Assembly: GCF_003716875.1 (NCBI RefSeq)
Contig: NZ_CP033077.1
Span: forward strand, 62,001-126,000
DNA: 64,000 nt
Origin: Vibrio zhugei
GTDB taxonomy: Bacteria; Pseudomonadota; Gammaproteobacteria; Enterobacterales; Vibrionaceae
Direction: 5' to 3'
Shown here piece by piece: positions 45,258 through 54,869 of this stretch; positions within the stretch are counted from its first letter, which is position 1, and each line of letters begins with the position of its first letter. The translations under genes and the position numbers were made by a program. The notes under the pieces are model-generated. The model saw only the letters and a list, made by a program, of their open reading frames with translations, was not told the origin of the DNA and searched no databases.

Positions 45258-46181
45258 ATGAGCGATTTAGTGAGCTTAATGCAGCGTTACGTAGAGCAAA
45301 ACCAGTTACATGATCTTGAGGGAGGGGTGAATACCGAAGTGCCGGGGGTTCGGTTTTATCGCTCCACGCACTCGACAAACAAGACCCCATTCGTCTATGA
45401 ATCTGGGATCATTATTCTTGGTCAAGGTTACAAAACGATTACGATTGGTAACGAACATCGCGTGACATATGGGGCCAATGACTATCTGGTCGCTGGAGTG
45501 CCCATGCCCTTGGAATGTGAATCTCTGGCGACGCCAGAAGAACCTATCCTGGGGTTAAGTATTCATATTGAGCATACGCTATTGATGCGTTTAGTGAGTC
45601 AGTTAGATGAGCATGGTATGGAATATCCGACTCAGAAAAAAGGCCAGTGTGGCGTTCAATCGGTAAGAATGAATGAGCGCATGCTTAATAGTTGTCAGCG
45701 GATGATGCATGCTTTATTGCATCCTATAGAAGCGAAGGTGCTAGGACAGTCGTTAATTGAAGACATTCTCTTTTGTGTCTTAACTGGCACGGAAGGACAC
45801 GTCTTGGTTGAACTGGCTCGCTACGAAGGACACTATGCGCGAATTGCGAAAGCGCTCGCAAAGATCCATAGCCACTATAATGAGCCATTGTCCGTTCAGG
45901 CCTTATCGGAAGTGTCGAATATGAGTATCTCAGCGTTTCACCATGCATTTCGAGCGGTCACGATGGAATCGCCTTTACAGTATTTGAAAAAGGTGCGTTT
46001 GAATAAAGCCAAGCAATTGATTCAAGTGGAAGGGGTACGCGTTACTGAAGCGGCGATGAAAGTCGGCTATGTGAGTCCCTCTCAGTTTAGCCGAGAATTT
46101 AAGCGGCACTTTAATCAAACGCCGAAGGGGCATGTTGGGCTGAGTGACTCGGTGAGCAGTGTGGCGGCGAAGCCCGTGTAA
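45258..46181 (+). CDS. AraC-family regulator, YqhC-like
   Basis: The 307-residue protein has a cupin-type N-terminal AraC domain (FVYESGIIILGQGYKTI, then DYLVAGVPMPLECES, the AraC_N signature) and two C-terminal helix-turn-helices (LSVQALSEVSNMSISAFHHA, then VTEAAMKVGYVSPSQFSREF). YqhC activates yqhD in response to aldehydes; position divergent to yqhD makes the same role likely. The 180-base spacer between the genes would hold its site, not identified here. Confidence 0.85.
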   Translation: MSDLVSLMQRYVEQNQLHDLEGGVNTEVPGVRFYRSTHSTNKTPFVYESGIIILGQGYKTITIGNEHRVTYGANDYLVAGVPMPLECESLATPEEPILGLSIHIEHTLLMRLVSQLDEHGMEYPTQKKGQCGVQSVRMNERMLNSCQRMMHALLHPIEAKVLGQSLIEDILFCVLTGTEGHVLVELARYEGHYARIAKALAKIHSHYNEPLSVQALSEVSNMSISAFHHAFRAVTMESPLQYLKKVRLNKAKQLIQVEGVRVTEAAMKVGYVSPSQFSREFKRHFNQTPKGHVGLSDSVSSVAAKPV

Positions 46182-46194
46182 ACACGGTGATCAT

Positions 46195-46223
46195 CGTACC
46201 CAGAGCCTTATTGCTCGGGTACG
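46195..46223. terminator. Hairpin between the AraC gene and glgC
   Basis: CGTACCCAGAGC and GCTCGGGTACG pair with a single bulge, between two convergent genes. No long T-run, so a weak bidirectional terminator at best. Confidence 0.5.
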
Positions 46224-46260
46224 AATGATGAGGGAACGTCGTTAAATCAAAACGCTAAAA

Positions 46261-47478
46261 TTAAAACTGATAGCTTTCCGGTATGACGACGACACCTTTA
46301 TCTGAAACATGAAAACGTTCGGCGTCAGTTTTTCGATCAAAGCCAATTTTCGTATGATCAGGAACCTTCACATGTTTATCGATAATACAGTTTTGTATTT
46401 GGCAACCTTCACCGATGGTCACATCCTCAAACAGAATGCTGTCGATCACGGTCGCGCCATCATTGATACGCACGTTTGAAGAGATCACACTATGGTGAAC
46501 GGATCCTCCTGAATTGACCACACCGTTCGCAATCATCGAGTTAATAAAAATGCCTTCGTTCCCCGTCGCCGATGAGACGGTACGCGCGGGTGGGTACTGC
46601 GGCTCGTAAGTGCGAATCGGCCAGTTTTTCTGATAAAGATTCAACGGTGGCACGGGTTCTAATAAGTCCATATTGGCATCATAGTAAGAATCAATGGTGC
46701 CCACATCTCGCCAGTAACAGTCGCGTTTTACTCGGCCTTTACCTTGTTCGCCAAAACGATACGCATATACGGAATTGGTGGGGATCAATTGCGGAATAAT
46801 ATTCTTACCAAAATCATGTTCAGAATTAAGCTTATCCGCATCTTGGTGCAGCGCGGATTTGAGAACATCCATGCTGAATATGTAAACCCCCATGGAGACT
46901 AAGCTACGATCGGGTTGACCGGGGATTGAAGGCGGGTCGATGGGTTTTTCAATAAAAGACGTCACGACATTGTCGTCATCGACAGCAATAATGCCAAATG
47001 CGCTTGCTTCAGAGCGAGCGACATCCATGCAGGCCACTGTCAGTCCTGCCTGACTCTCTTTATGTTGCTGAAGCATGGCATCATAATCCATCCGATAGAT
47101 ATGATCGCCCGATAACACAACCACGTATTGTGCATCACTGCGCGACAATAGCCACATATTATGAAATAACGCATCCGCTGTGCCTTCGTACCATTTGCCA
47201 CCTTTACGTTGCTGTGGTGGTACCACGGTGACATATTCGTGCAGTTCAGGATTGAAAATGGACCATCCGTCACGTAAATGTTTTTGTAGGGAATGAGATT
47301 TATATTGAGTTAACACTAAGATTTGGCGCAAACCAGAGTGCAAGCAGTTGGTAAGGGTAAAGTCGATGATGCGATATTTACCGCCAAAGGGTACCGCGGG
47401 TTTTGCTCGATCATCAGTAAGTGGTGAGAGCCGAGAGCCGACACCTCCCGCTAACACGACTGTAAGAGTTTCCTGCAT
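46261..47478 (-). CDS. glgC: Glucose-1-phosphate adenylyltransferase
   Basis: ATG 47478 ([20 protein letters not shown]) has GGAG ahead; an upstream in-frame ATG at 47553 adds 25 unlikely residues. The 405-residue enzyme has the pyrophosphorylase signature, [45 protein letters not shown] and [10 protein letters not shown], and a left-handed beta-helix end ([20 protein letters not shown]). It makes ADP-glucose for glycogen. Vibrios commonly have two glgC genes; this is a lone copy without glgA or glgB beside it. Confidence 0.9.
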   Translation of the reverse strand: MQETLTVVLAGGVGSRLSPLTDDRAKPAVPFGGKYRIIDFTLTNCLHSGLRQILVLTQYKSHSLQKHLRDGWSIFNPELHEYVTVVPPQQRKGGKWYEGTADALFHNMWLLSRSDAQYVVVLSGDHIYRMDYDAMLQQHKESQAGLTVACMDVARSEASAFGIIAVDDDNVVTSFIEKPIDPPSIPGQPDRSLVSMGVYIFSMDVLKSALHQDADKLNSEHDFGKNIIPQLIPTNSVYAYRFGEQGKGRVKRDCYWRDVGTIDSYYDANMDLLEPVPPLNLYQKNWPIRTYEPQYPPARTVSSATGNEGIFINSMIANGVVNSGGSVHHSVISSNVRINDGATVIDSILFEDVTIGEGCQIQNCIIDKHVKVPDHTKIGFDRKTDAERFHVSDKGVVVIPESYQF

Positions 47479-47920
47479 TGAGTTTCTCCATGAAAAATCG
47501 ACTATATTGCCCAAATAAGCCATCATTCGCGATGAAGGCAATGGCGTCGTCACGCAGCATAAAAATGCGATGTGGGAGTTTAGTTATATCAAATGATGCT
47601 AATCAAAACGATGAGTTTTTCAGAAAAGTTATTGCTTTATCAAAATTAGAAATTCAATCGAAGTTTACGATGAAACGTTCAATGTGCTTCTGTGATCAAG
47701 TCCAAATAAGCCAATCTTAAGACCAATCGCATTTACAATGTAAATACCTTTTCCTGTTGAGTATAGTTGATAGAAGACGTCATGAAAGGAGAGTGAGATT
47801 ATTCTCACAAAGTTATGCAGGTGTGAGTGATATTGAGCGTTATTTTTAGACAGTGGCAGCATTCTTGCTAATACTCATGGTATTCACCATCTGTTTTTTG
47901 GGTTTGGAGCATCAATCCGG
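47479..47920. other. Intergenic region between glgC and the SH3-type gene
   Basis: This divergent spacer must hold both promoters. A small palindrome GTGAGA-TTAT-TCTCAC (47793-47808) is the only visible element. No further ORF with a ribosome site was found. Confidence 0.4.
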
Positions 47921-48622
47921 ATGAAAAAGTTACTCATGCTGGTATTACTGCTTTTGGGCATCACAGCAGCGGGCGCTGGCTATTACTTATTCTATTATGC
48001 ACCAAGCCATGGGGATGTTCTTGGTTTGAATGCTTTGTTGGGGAAAACGCCACCGCCAGCTACTCCGACAAAGGCGCGTGTTGAGCAAACGACGGCGACG
48101 ACGGCACCGCCCTCTAAACCAGTGATGGACTATTATGTGTCGTCAAAAACGCTACCGATCCGCAGTCAGCCCGATGAGCAGGCGTTTATCGAGGGGCAAT
48201 TATATCGTGGCGATAAGGTCAGTTTATTAGAGAAAAGTGCGGGATGGGGACGGATAACCGAGTACTTTGTATACAAGCAAGGAGAGGATCCTAAAGCAAA
48301 ATGGATTCCGCTACAGGGACTGGTCGTGGAAAAACCAGTGATTACTCCCAAAGAACGCAAGAAAACGGTGCTCGATTATATCCATAGCTCAGATGATTTG
48401 GGAAAATATGAAGATATGTTCTTTAAAGTGACCAATACATTGCTGACGTCTAAGCAATGTAAACCAGAAGACTTTGAAGAAACAGGTGGATGGGTGAAGT
48501 CTGTATATTATGAAGGGAAAGACATTTATTTTGTGTACTGCGGTGGGTTAGGGCGCGTCAATAAAATTTATTTAGATGCCTCCAATGGTCAAACTTTTCG
48601 CTCGAAAGAGCCGTCATTGTGA
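47921..48622 (+). CDS. Membrane-anchored SH3-domain protein
   Basis: The 233-residue protein starts with an uncleaved or signal anchor (KKLLMLVLLLLGITAAGAGY), followed by a Pro/Thr/Ala linker and a bacterial SH3 domain (about 65-135: YYVSSKTLPIRSQPDEQAF, LYRGDKVSLLEKSAGWGRI). A C-terminal domain of about 100 residues includes two Cys (SKQCKP and VYCGGLG) that could pair. Bacterial SH3 domains often bind peptidoglycan; a periplasmic or envelope role is likely but unproven. It is expressed alone upstream of narQ. Confidence 0.65.
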   Translation: MKKLLMLVLLLLGITAAGAGYYLFYYAPSHGDVLGLNALLGKTPPPATPTKARVEQTTATTAPPSKPVMDYYVSSKTLPIRSQPDEQAFIEGQLYRGDKVSLLEKSAGWGRITEYFVYKQGEDPKAKWIPLQGLVVEKPVITPKERKKTVLDYIHSSDDLGKYEDMFFKVTNTLLTSKQCKPEDFEETGGWVKSVYYEGKDIYFVYCGGLGRVNKIYLDASNGQTFRSKEPSL

Positions 48623-48857
48623 GTGTTTAGGTAAAGTCGCCGCATGGACATGATCGAATATCATGGGCTGTGTGGCAGACCGCTTGTTGCAGATTTGGCG
48701 ACTATAACTGGTGTTGTATCACAAAACCTTTTTTTTCAGTGTTAATTTCTGTTATACCCACCCATTATTGCCTATCTATATCATACTATTCTAAAGTGTT
48801 AGGTAGACCGTCATGCTGCGTATTAGGCTTGTTCAGTAGAAAGTTAAGGAGAGGTAT

Positions 48858-50576
48858 TTGTTACGTCCGATGGAGCACACCGTAACCCGCTTTATTGTAA
48901 AATGGATGTCCTTAATCATCATCTTTAGTTTGATTATTATTGGCTATTCTATTTTTACCTTAGCATCATCTCTCAATGATGCAGAAATGATTAATGCCTC
49001 TAGTTCATTACGTACGCAAATCTATCGTATTACCATTGATGTAAAAACCAACGATGTTCATACCTTGCAGCATATTGAGGACTTTGAACATACGTTATAT
49101 GGCAAAACAATGCGGCGCTTAGATAAATGGTGGATTCCAGACAATATTCGCGCCTACTACCGTCAGCTCGTTTTGGACTGGAAGGCGATTAAAAACACAC
49201 TGATTCGACAGCATAATGTGTCTTTGACTGAGCAGGTCGATCCTTATATTCGTTACATAGAACAATTTGAGTATAAATTACAGCATTACAACGAGCAGAA
49301 ACTGACGACATTAGCCTGGGTGGCGGCTTTGTGTTTAAGTGGCGTTATCTTGGTATGTTTAATTGTGGTGCGTTACACACGCAATGAAATTGTTAAGCCT
49401 TTAAGACAGTTAGCTCAGGCGAGTCAAAAAATCAAAGAAGGCAAATTCGATGTGGGTCTCACCCCGCGTTTTCAAAATGAGTTGGGTGAGTTGATGGTGA
49501 CCTTCAATGGTATGGCCCATGAATTAGGCCAACTTTATCAAGGTCTGGAAATTGCGGTAGACGAAAAAACCCGCCATTTGCGGATGGCCAATCAATCGTT
49601 GCAAGTGTTGTATCATTCTTCTCAAGAGCTCTCATCGTCACGGTTAACGGTTGAAAACTTTCAAGTTATCTTGGATTATTTTTGCTCTGTAGAAGGGGTA
49701 AGCAGTGCCGAGTTGCAGATTATTGATGCGGGGGGCCAAGGGTTGGCCTTGCATGGGGGGGAACGGTTCGCCGATTATTCGCTGCATCGTGAGCTGAGTG
49801 TTGATGGGGTGTTATTAGGCTACTTACGTTGGAAAGAAGGACTGCCGTGTCCCGATAAGATGTTGATTAAGAACTTTCTGCATATCTTTGAGCAAGCGAT
49901 TCATTACGCAAAATCTCAAAAACAATCGGAGCAGATCTTGCTATTGGAAGAGCGCGCGACCATCGCGCGTGAATTGCACGACTCGCTCGCACAATCGTTG
50001 TCGTATTTAAAAATACAAGTGTCGTTATTAAAGCGCTCAATGTCAGCAACGGACCTTGATACCATGCAGACCAATGCAGCGCCAGTGATTGCCGAGATCG
50101 ATACGGGTTTATCCAATGCTTATAAGCAGTTAAGAGAGTTACTCACCACGTTTCGTCTGACTCTGAAAGAGAGTAACTTCGGTCAGGCACTGAGTGAAGT
50201 TGTCAACCAACTCAGAGAAAGAACCAGTGCTGAAATTACACTCAATAATTTACTGGTGTCATTTGAACTCAGTGCACAGCAACAGGTCCATTTAGTGCAA
50301 CTGATTCGAGAAGTCACAATCAATGCGATCAAGCATGCACAGGCGAAGACTATCGCGATACATTGTGGTGAAGAGAATGGAATGATTACTGTCTTCATTG
50401 AAGATGATGGTATTGGATTTAGTGAGCCACCATCAAAAGTCAATCATTATGGTATGAATATTATGTACGAGCGTGCACAACGATTAGGGGGCGAGCTGCA
50501 TATTGATTCTGAACCTAATCAAGGATGTAAAGTGTCTATTACGTATCCTGCCAATAAGAAAGGAGACTTATCTTGA
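48858..50576 (+). CDS. narQ: NarQ, nitrate/nitrite sensor kinase
   Basis: TTG 48858 is the likely start: AAGGAGAGG ends six bases ahead, while ATG 48870 is too far. The 572-residue protein has TM1, a periplasmic four-helix domain with the P-box-like SSSLRTQIYRITID, TM2 (WVAALCLSGVILVCLIVVRY), HAMP, GAF-like linker, HisKA_3 (EERATIARELHDSLAQSLSY) and HATPase (EVTINAIKHAQAK, FIEDDGIGF, GMNIMYERAQRLGG). It phosphorylates NarP in response to nitrate or nitrite; the NIT chemoreceptor fragment and the NO genes in this window belong to the same theme. Confidence 0.88.
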   Translation: MLRPMEHTVTRFIVKWMSLIIIFSLIIIGYSIFTLASSLNDAEMINASSSLRTQIYRITIDVKTNDVHTLQHIEDFEHTLYGKTMRRLDKWWIPDNIRAYYRQLVLDWKAIKNTLIRQHNVSLTEQVDPYIRYIEQFEYKLQHYNEQKLTTLAWVAALCLSGVILVCLIVVRYTRNEIVKPLRQLAQASQKIKEGKFDVGLTPRFQNELGELMVTFNGMAHELGQLYQGLEIAVDEKTRHLRMANQSLQVLYHSSQELSSSRLTVENFQVILDYFCSVEGVSSAELQIIDAGGQGLALHGGERFADYSLHRELSVDGVLLGYLRWKEGLPCPDKMLIKNFLHIFEQAIHYAKSQKQSEQILLLEERATIARELHDSLAQSLSYLKIQVSLLKRSMSATDLDTMQTNAAPVIAEIDTGLSNAYKQLRELLTTFRLTLKESNFGQALSEVVNQLRERTSAEITLNNLLVSFELSAQQQVHLVQLIREVTINAIKHAQAKTIAIHCGEENGMITVFIEDDGIGFSEPPSKVNHYGMNIMYERAQRLGGELHIDSEPNQGCKVSITYPANKKGDLS

Positions 50577-51205
50577 ATAAATGCAAAATAATGCTGGTGG
50601 ATGATCATCCATTGATGCGTCGGGGAATTCAGCAATTGTTAAGCATTGAGCCTGAATTTGACGTTATCGAAGAAGCAAGTAGTGGTGACGAAGCCATTGC
50701 TTTGGCTCAATCTAATGAGCCGGATATGATCCTGTTGGATTTGAATATGAAAGGGCTCTCAGGGCTTGATACCTTGAAAGCTCTACGGGCTGATGGTTGC
50801 AGTGCCATTGTGGTTGTGTTGACTGTATCGGATAACGTGGCAGATATTGAAGCGATGGTCAGGGCTGGAGCGGATGGCTATTTGCTTAAAGATACTGAGC
50901 CTGAGCAACTGGTCGAGCTACTCAAAAATGCAGCGGATGGTAATAAATCCTATAGTGATGTGGTTTTGAAGTATCTGAGTAACCGTCGTGAACAAGCGGA
51001 TGTGTTTGAATCGTTGACTGAGCGCGAAGGGCAAATATTACGCGAAGTAGCAAAAGGGTTTCGTAATAAACAGATCGCAGACCGCTTATTTATTTCTGAG
51101 TCAACGGTCAAGGTTCATATGAAAAGCTTGCTGAAAAAACTCCAAGTTCCTTCAAGAACGGCCGCGACGATCCTCTATTTAGAGCGCTATGGTGAACGTA
51201 AGTAA
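50573..51205 (+). CDS. narP: NarP, nitrate/nitrite response regulator
   Basis: TTG 50573, seven bases after AAGGAG, overlaps the narQ stop. The 210-residue protein has a receiver domain (MLVDDHPLMRRGIQQL, phospho-Asp in DMILLDLNMKGLSG, Lys in GYLLKDTEPEQ) and a LuxR-type DNA-binding domain (LTEREGQILREVAKGFRNKQ, then IADRLFISESTVKVHMKSLL). Pairing with NarQ makes it NarP rather than a general regulator. Confidence 0.88.
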   Translation: MNKCKIMLVDDHPLMRRGIQQLLSIEPEFDVIEEASSGDEAIALAQSNEPDMILLDLNMKGLSGLDTLKALRADGCSAIVVVLTVSDNVADIEAMVRAGADGYLLKDTEPEQLVELLKNAADGNKSYSDVVLKYLSNRREQADVFESLTEREGQILREVAKGFRNKQIADRLFISESTVKVHMKSLLKKLQVPSRTAATILYLERYGERK

Positions 51206-51410
51206 CTGGCAGCTCTCCAATGTGCTGCTTAATTACGAGGGGGAAGCATCGTAATAAGCAGCATATTATTCTGACGTAAACTGACTTTGCCTAGCATAAC
51301 GGTGTTTTGACCAGTATTGCTGCCGTATTGCTTGTGGAGATTTGAGTTTTGGGTGGTTTTGCATAAGATAAATAGGTGTATGAATTACAGGAAGTAATTA
51401 GGACGTACCT

Positions 51411-51956
51411 ATGGACATTAGAACAGCGCAATATCAAGACTACGAGCGCATTGCTCATCTGCATGCGACGAGCTGGAAAACATATTATCGCGATATCTTA
51501 GGACAAGAGTATCTAGAGCAGGAGGTCGATGAAGACCGTCAGCTAATATGGCAGACTCGCCTCACTAATCCCCCCTTCAATCAACATGTCTTATTGGTTG
51601 AGGACGATCATGAATTGCTTGGTTTTATCTGCTTATTTGGTAATCATGACTTTGAAAAAGGGACGATTATCGAATCTCTTCATATTACACCGACACATCG
51701 CGGACAAGGCTTGGGCAAGCTATTGATTCAGAACTCGTTACCTTGGGTTAAGCAGTTTTTTCCGATGTCAGGAGTGTATCTTGAAGTGATGGAAAAAAAT
51801 CATCAGGCCGTGGATTTCTATGACCATATTGGTGGCAGTCACCATTTCGATCGAGATTGGCGTTCACCTTGCGGGAACATCATCCATGAATGGGTGTACA
51901 CTTGGGAGTCTCCTGACGAGCTTGCTAAAGCCATCGATGAGCCAATGTCTGCATAA
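51411..51956 (+). CDS. GNAT-family acetyltransferase
   Basis: The 181-residue protein has the acetyl-CoA-binding motif HITPTHRGQGLGKLLIQN and a C-terminal GVYLEVMEKNHQAVDFYDHI, GSHHFDRDW. The substrate is unknown. It precedes a HAD phosphatase gene by 57 bases on the same strand, possibly co-transcribed. Confidence 0.8.
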   Translation: MDIRTAQYQDYERIAHLHATSWKTYYRDILGQEYLEQEVDEDRQLIWQTRLTNPPFNQHVLLVEDDHELLGFICLFGNHDFEKGTIIESLHITPTHRGQGLGKLLIQNSLPWVKQFFPMSGVYLEVMEKNHQAVDFYDHIGGSHHFDRDWRSPCGNIIHEWVYTWESPDELAKAIDEPMSA

Positions 51957-52013
51957 AGAGCGAATTGCATTGCCTCATACTTCATGGAATGATGCGGTAG
52001 GCTCATAAGAAGG

Positions 52014-52649
52014 ATGAACAGGTACATGACAATAAACTTAGAAGACTACGCTGGGTTGATTTTTGATATGGATGGCACGCTGGTTGATACTATGCCGGCT
52101 CATTTAGCCGCATGGGAGCATGCCGCGAGAACCTTTGATTTCCCATACGATGGCCCATGGTTAAACAGTATGGGGGGAATGCCGAGTATTAAGATTGTTG
52201 ATGTGATTAATCAGCGTTACGACTTACACTTAGATCCCAAAGCCGTGTCTCAATGTAAAATGGATCACTTTGCCACATTAGAAAGTCAGGCAAGAATCAT
52301 CAGTGCAACCAATGAGCTACTAGAGGCCAATTATGGACGTAAACCGATAGCGGTGGGGACCGGCAGTCAACGTACTTTAGCTTTGGCCATATTGGATCGT
52401 ACTGGGTTACTCGATAAGCTTGATGCACTTGTCACTGCGACGGATGTGGTCAAGCATAAACCTCATCCTGAAACCCTTTTAACGGCGGCGGCTCAGCTGA
52501 ACTTATCACCTGAAGAGTGCGTGGTGTTTGAAGATACGCTGCTAGGAATGCAAGCCGCTCATGCTGGTGGAATGGATTGTATACTGGTGACCGATGAGGG
52601 GTTAGTGCTGCACCGCGTCCCGAAAACCGAACCCCACATCGTGGAGTGA
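52014..52649 (+). CDS. HAD-family sugar-phosphatase, YqaB-like
   Basis: The 211-residue haloacid-dehalogenase-fold hydrolase has motif I FDMDGTLVDTMPAHLAAW, motif II VGTGSQRTL, Lys in DVVKHKPHPETLL, and VVFEDTLLGMQAAHAGGMDC. It resembles the YqaB/beta-phosphoglucomutase group, which acts on fructose-1-phosphate or similar. ATG 52014 or 52026 could be the start; the spacing to AAGG and CAGG is poor for both. Confidence 0.8.
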   Translation: MNRYMTINLEDYAGLIFDMDGTLVDTMPAHLAAWEHAARTFDFPYDGPWLNSMGGMPSIKIVDVINQRYDLHLDPKAVSQCKMDHFATLESQARIISATNELLEANYGRKPIAVGTGSQRTLALAILDRTGLLDKLDALVTATDVVKHKPHPETLLTAAAQLNLSPEECVVFEDTLLGMQAAHAGGMDCILVTDEGLVLHRVPKTEPHIVE

Positions 52650-52822
52650 TACGGCCTCAACAATGTGGGAGCATTCTAGGGCGCCGCAGTGGGGCTCAAA
52701 ATGGCGGTCAACCTGACTGAGCACATCCCACATTGGGTAATCAATGCTATGATTATTTACATAAAGTTTATGATTTATCAGTCGATAACCTTTTTAGAAT
52801 TCAATCATTGATGAGCGATCAC

Positions 52823-53437
52823 ATGAAGTATGGTGCCTTGATACTATCGATATTATTGAGTGGGTGTAGTGTTAGTTCATTGGATGGACTTGGCAAATTG
52901 ATACGCAACGATAAGTTGGATCAAGCCCCGCAGACAAATAGCTCGGTCCGTAATCCTGACTGGGGGCAACCAGAAAAACCGGAAAAGGTACCTGATGTCG
53001 CACTGTCTTACCACTCTGACTACGACCGACTGATAGGCTTTTTGCGTGCTAATGATATTGCCTACGATGTTTTACCGGGGTCGTCGATGATGGTGCAAGT
53101 CAATGACACCATCTATTTTCGTTTAAACTCGGCAATGGTTGAAATGGGATCCTATCCGTGGATTGCTCGCTTGAGTGTCTTTCTGTCCCGTTTTCCGTCA
53201 ATCACGGTTGTCATCAATGGGCATACCGATATTACCGGCACTGAAGCGCTGAATGATAATTTATCTGAGCGCCGAGCTCAGCGTATCCAACGCTTATTAG
53301 AACGAAATGGCGTGGCAAGATCGTCGATTTATACGCGCGGTTACGGGGAATACTTCCCCGTCTGTACCAATAAAACCCCCTCGGGTAGAGCCTGTAATCG
53401 TCGGGCGGAACTGTTGTTTATACTCAATGGTTCATAA
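52823..53437 (+). CDS. OmpA-family lipoprotein
   Basis: The likely start is ATG 52823 (KYGALILSILLSGCSVSS), giving a short lipoprotein signal with lipobox LLSGC; ATG 52811 is also possible, and an open frame extends further upstream without support. The mature part is about 190 residues with a Pro/Lys linker and a C-terminal OmpA peptidoglycan-binding domain: RLNSAMVEMGSYPWIARLSV, NGHTDITGTEALNDNLSERR and YTRGYGEYFPV. It would be tethered in the outer membrane and bind peptidoglycan. A strong terminator follows. Confidence 0.75.
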   Translation: MKYGALILSILLSGCSVSSLDGLGKLIRNDKLDQAPQTNSSVRNPDWGQPEKPEKVPDVALSYHSDYDRLIGFLRANDIAYDVLPGSSMMVQVNDTIYFRLNSAMVEMGSYPWIARLSVFLSRFPSITVVINGHTDITGTEALNDNLSERRAQRIQRLLERNGVARSSIYTRGYGEYFPVCTNKTPSGRACNRRAELLFILNGS

Positions 53438-53468
53438 CGATAGAGAATGTGGCATTGTGATAGAGCCA

Positions 53469-53502
53469 AAAAAAAAGACAGAAGCTAAGCTTCTGTCTTT
53501 TT
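53469..53502 (+). terminator. Bidirectional terminator between lipoprotein gene and ompA
   Basis: AAAGACAGAAGCT and AGCTTCTGTCTTT form a 13-bp stem with one loop base, flanked by A- and T-runs on either side; it can end transcription from both directions. Confidence 0.9.
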
Positions 53503-53520
53503 TATGATTACCAAAACTGA

Positions 53521-54576
53521 TTAAGCTTTAGTTGTGGTTTCTTCACCATTAAATGTTTTTACTTTATATTCAAACTCTGGAATGGTGACTTCTACGCGGC
53601 GGTTTTGCTCACGCCCTTGACGAGTCGCATTGCTCGCGATTGGATCTGCTTCGCCTTTGCCATCAACCGTCAATTTGTTTTTATCAATGCCATTTTCAAC
53701 AAGGTAGTCTGCAACAGATTGTGCACGTTTCTTAGAAAGCTGTTTGTTATACGCTTTCGTACCTGTGGTATCTGTGTAACCAACAATATTCGCATTCGCT
53801 TTAGGGTATTCTTTCAGTGTCGCCAAAAGTGGTGCTAAGGCTTCTTTACCTGAATCAGTCAGTTTTGCGCTGTCTAACTCAAAAAAGCTCTTATCGGTGA
53901 CATCATTATGTTGTTTCATGACCCACTTTGGTTTCGGCTGTGGTTTTGGCGCAGGTTCTGCTTTTGGCTGTAGCGCTGGAGCGGGTTCCGTTGCCTTCGT
54001 TGGCATAGGCGCTGCGTTATCATCTTGACCAAAGTTATAGCTTAGTCCAACCGTGACCAAATCCGTATCCATGTCATGCATCACATGGTCAGACATGCCT
54101 TCATAGCGTTGGTAGGCTAGGCGAGCATCCCATTTCTTCGAAATATGATACTCAGCACCCACGGTGCCTGTTGGTACATAATCGGAGTCATCACCGTACT
54201 GCATGTAAGCGGCACCTACTTTGGCGTACACATCAACTTTCTCTGACATAGGGTAAGAAAACTTAGGAGCTAAAGTGATGGCAGATAAGTTATGTTCGCT
54301 GCGGCTCAGTGTTCCGTTATCCATGTAGTTGAGGTCGTATTTACCTAACCAATCTGCGCCCAATTCGACACCCATGTATTGGTTAACATCGTAACCTAGG
54401 AAAAGACCGGCGGCTGGGTCGTCATCGTTACAATTGTGATTGGTTGAACACGCGTCATTTGAAAATGATTGACCAGCGCGAGCCCCCATATAGAGATTGT
54501 CTGCAAAAACATTTTGTGCAAAGAGGCCACTGCTTGCCATACCTGCGATGAGTGTAAGAGCGATGTTTTTTTTCAT
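53521..54576 (-). CDS. ompA: OmpA-like outer-membrane protein
   Basis: The 351-residue protein has a signal peptide (KKNIALTLIAGMASSGLFAQ), an N-terminal eight-stranded barrel (about 26-190, ending DLVTVGLSYNFGQ), a Pro/Ala/Lys-rich linker (PAPALQPKAEPAPKPQPK) and a C-terminal OmpA domain (FFELDSAKLTDSGKEALAPL, NIVGYTDTTGTKAYNKQLSK, then NRRVEV). It anchors the outer membrane to peptidoglycan. A Cys pair in the first extracellular loop (DACSTNHNCND) is notable. The 54577-54869 spacer holds the ompA promoter region and the tkt terminator. Confidence 0.85.
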   Translation of the reverse strand: MKKNIALTLIAGMASSGLFAQNVFADNLYMGARAGQSFSNDACSTNHNCNDDDPAAGLFLGYDVNQYMGVELGADWLGKYDLNYMDNGTLSRSEHNLSAITLAPKFSYPMSEKVDVYAKVGAAYMQYGDDSDYVPTGTVGAEYHISKKWDARLAYQRYEGMSDHVMHDMDTDLVTVGLSYNFGQDDNAAPMPTKATEPAPALQPKAEPAPKPQPKPKWVMKQHNDVTDKSFFELDSAKLTDSGKEALAPLLATLKEYPKANANIVGYTDTTGTKAYNKQLSKKRAQSVADYLVENGIDKNKLTVDGKGEADPIASNATRQGREQNRRVEVTIPEFEYKVKTFNGEETTTKA

Positions 54577-54815
54577 GATAAAACCCTTTATTTGAGTCTA
54601 ATTATTGGCATCGTACAAAGAAATGATGTTTGCACTTCTAAGATACGCTGTCTGGTTATTCGTTCTTTGAGACCTAAACATCTTAGGCTGGCTAAATCAG
54701 AGCTCTGTCAGCAGTAAGACATCATTTAATGTAATATTGTCAGAGAGTTATGATGTTATGTCAGTAAGTTAACAAAGGCGGGCAGTTTGCGAGCATTGGC
54801 GATGATAAAGATAAT

Positions 54816-54840
54816 AAAGCCAGTCATCATGACTGGCTTT
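54816..54840 (-). terminator. Terminator after tkt
   Basis: AAAGCCAGTCAT pairs with ATGACTGGCTTT, about 30 bases beyond the tkt stop, with TTTATT on the minus strand after the stem. Confidence 0.75.
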
Positions 54841-54869
54841 GGTATAAGCTTACAACGTGTTACAACGAA

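Noticed and set aside
47793..47808. GTGAGA-TTAT-TCTCAC as a CRP site
   Set aside because: Half-site spacing is two bases longer than TGTGA-N6-TCACA.
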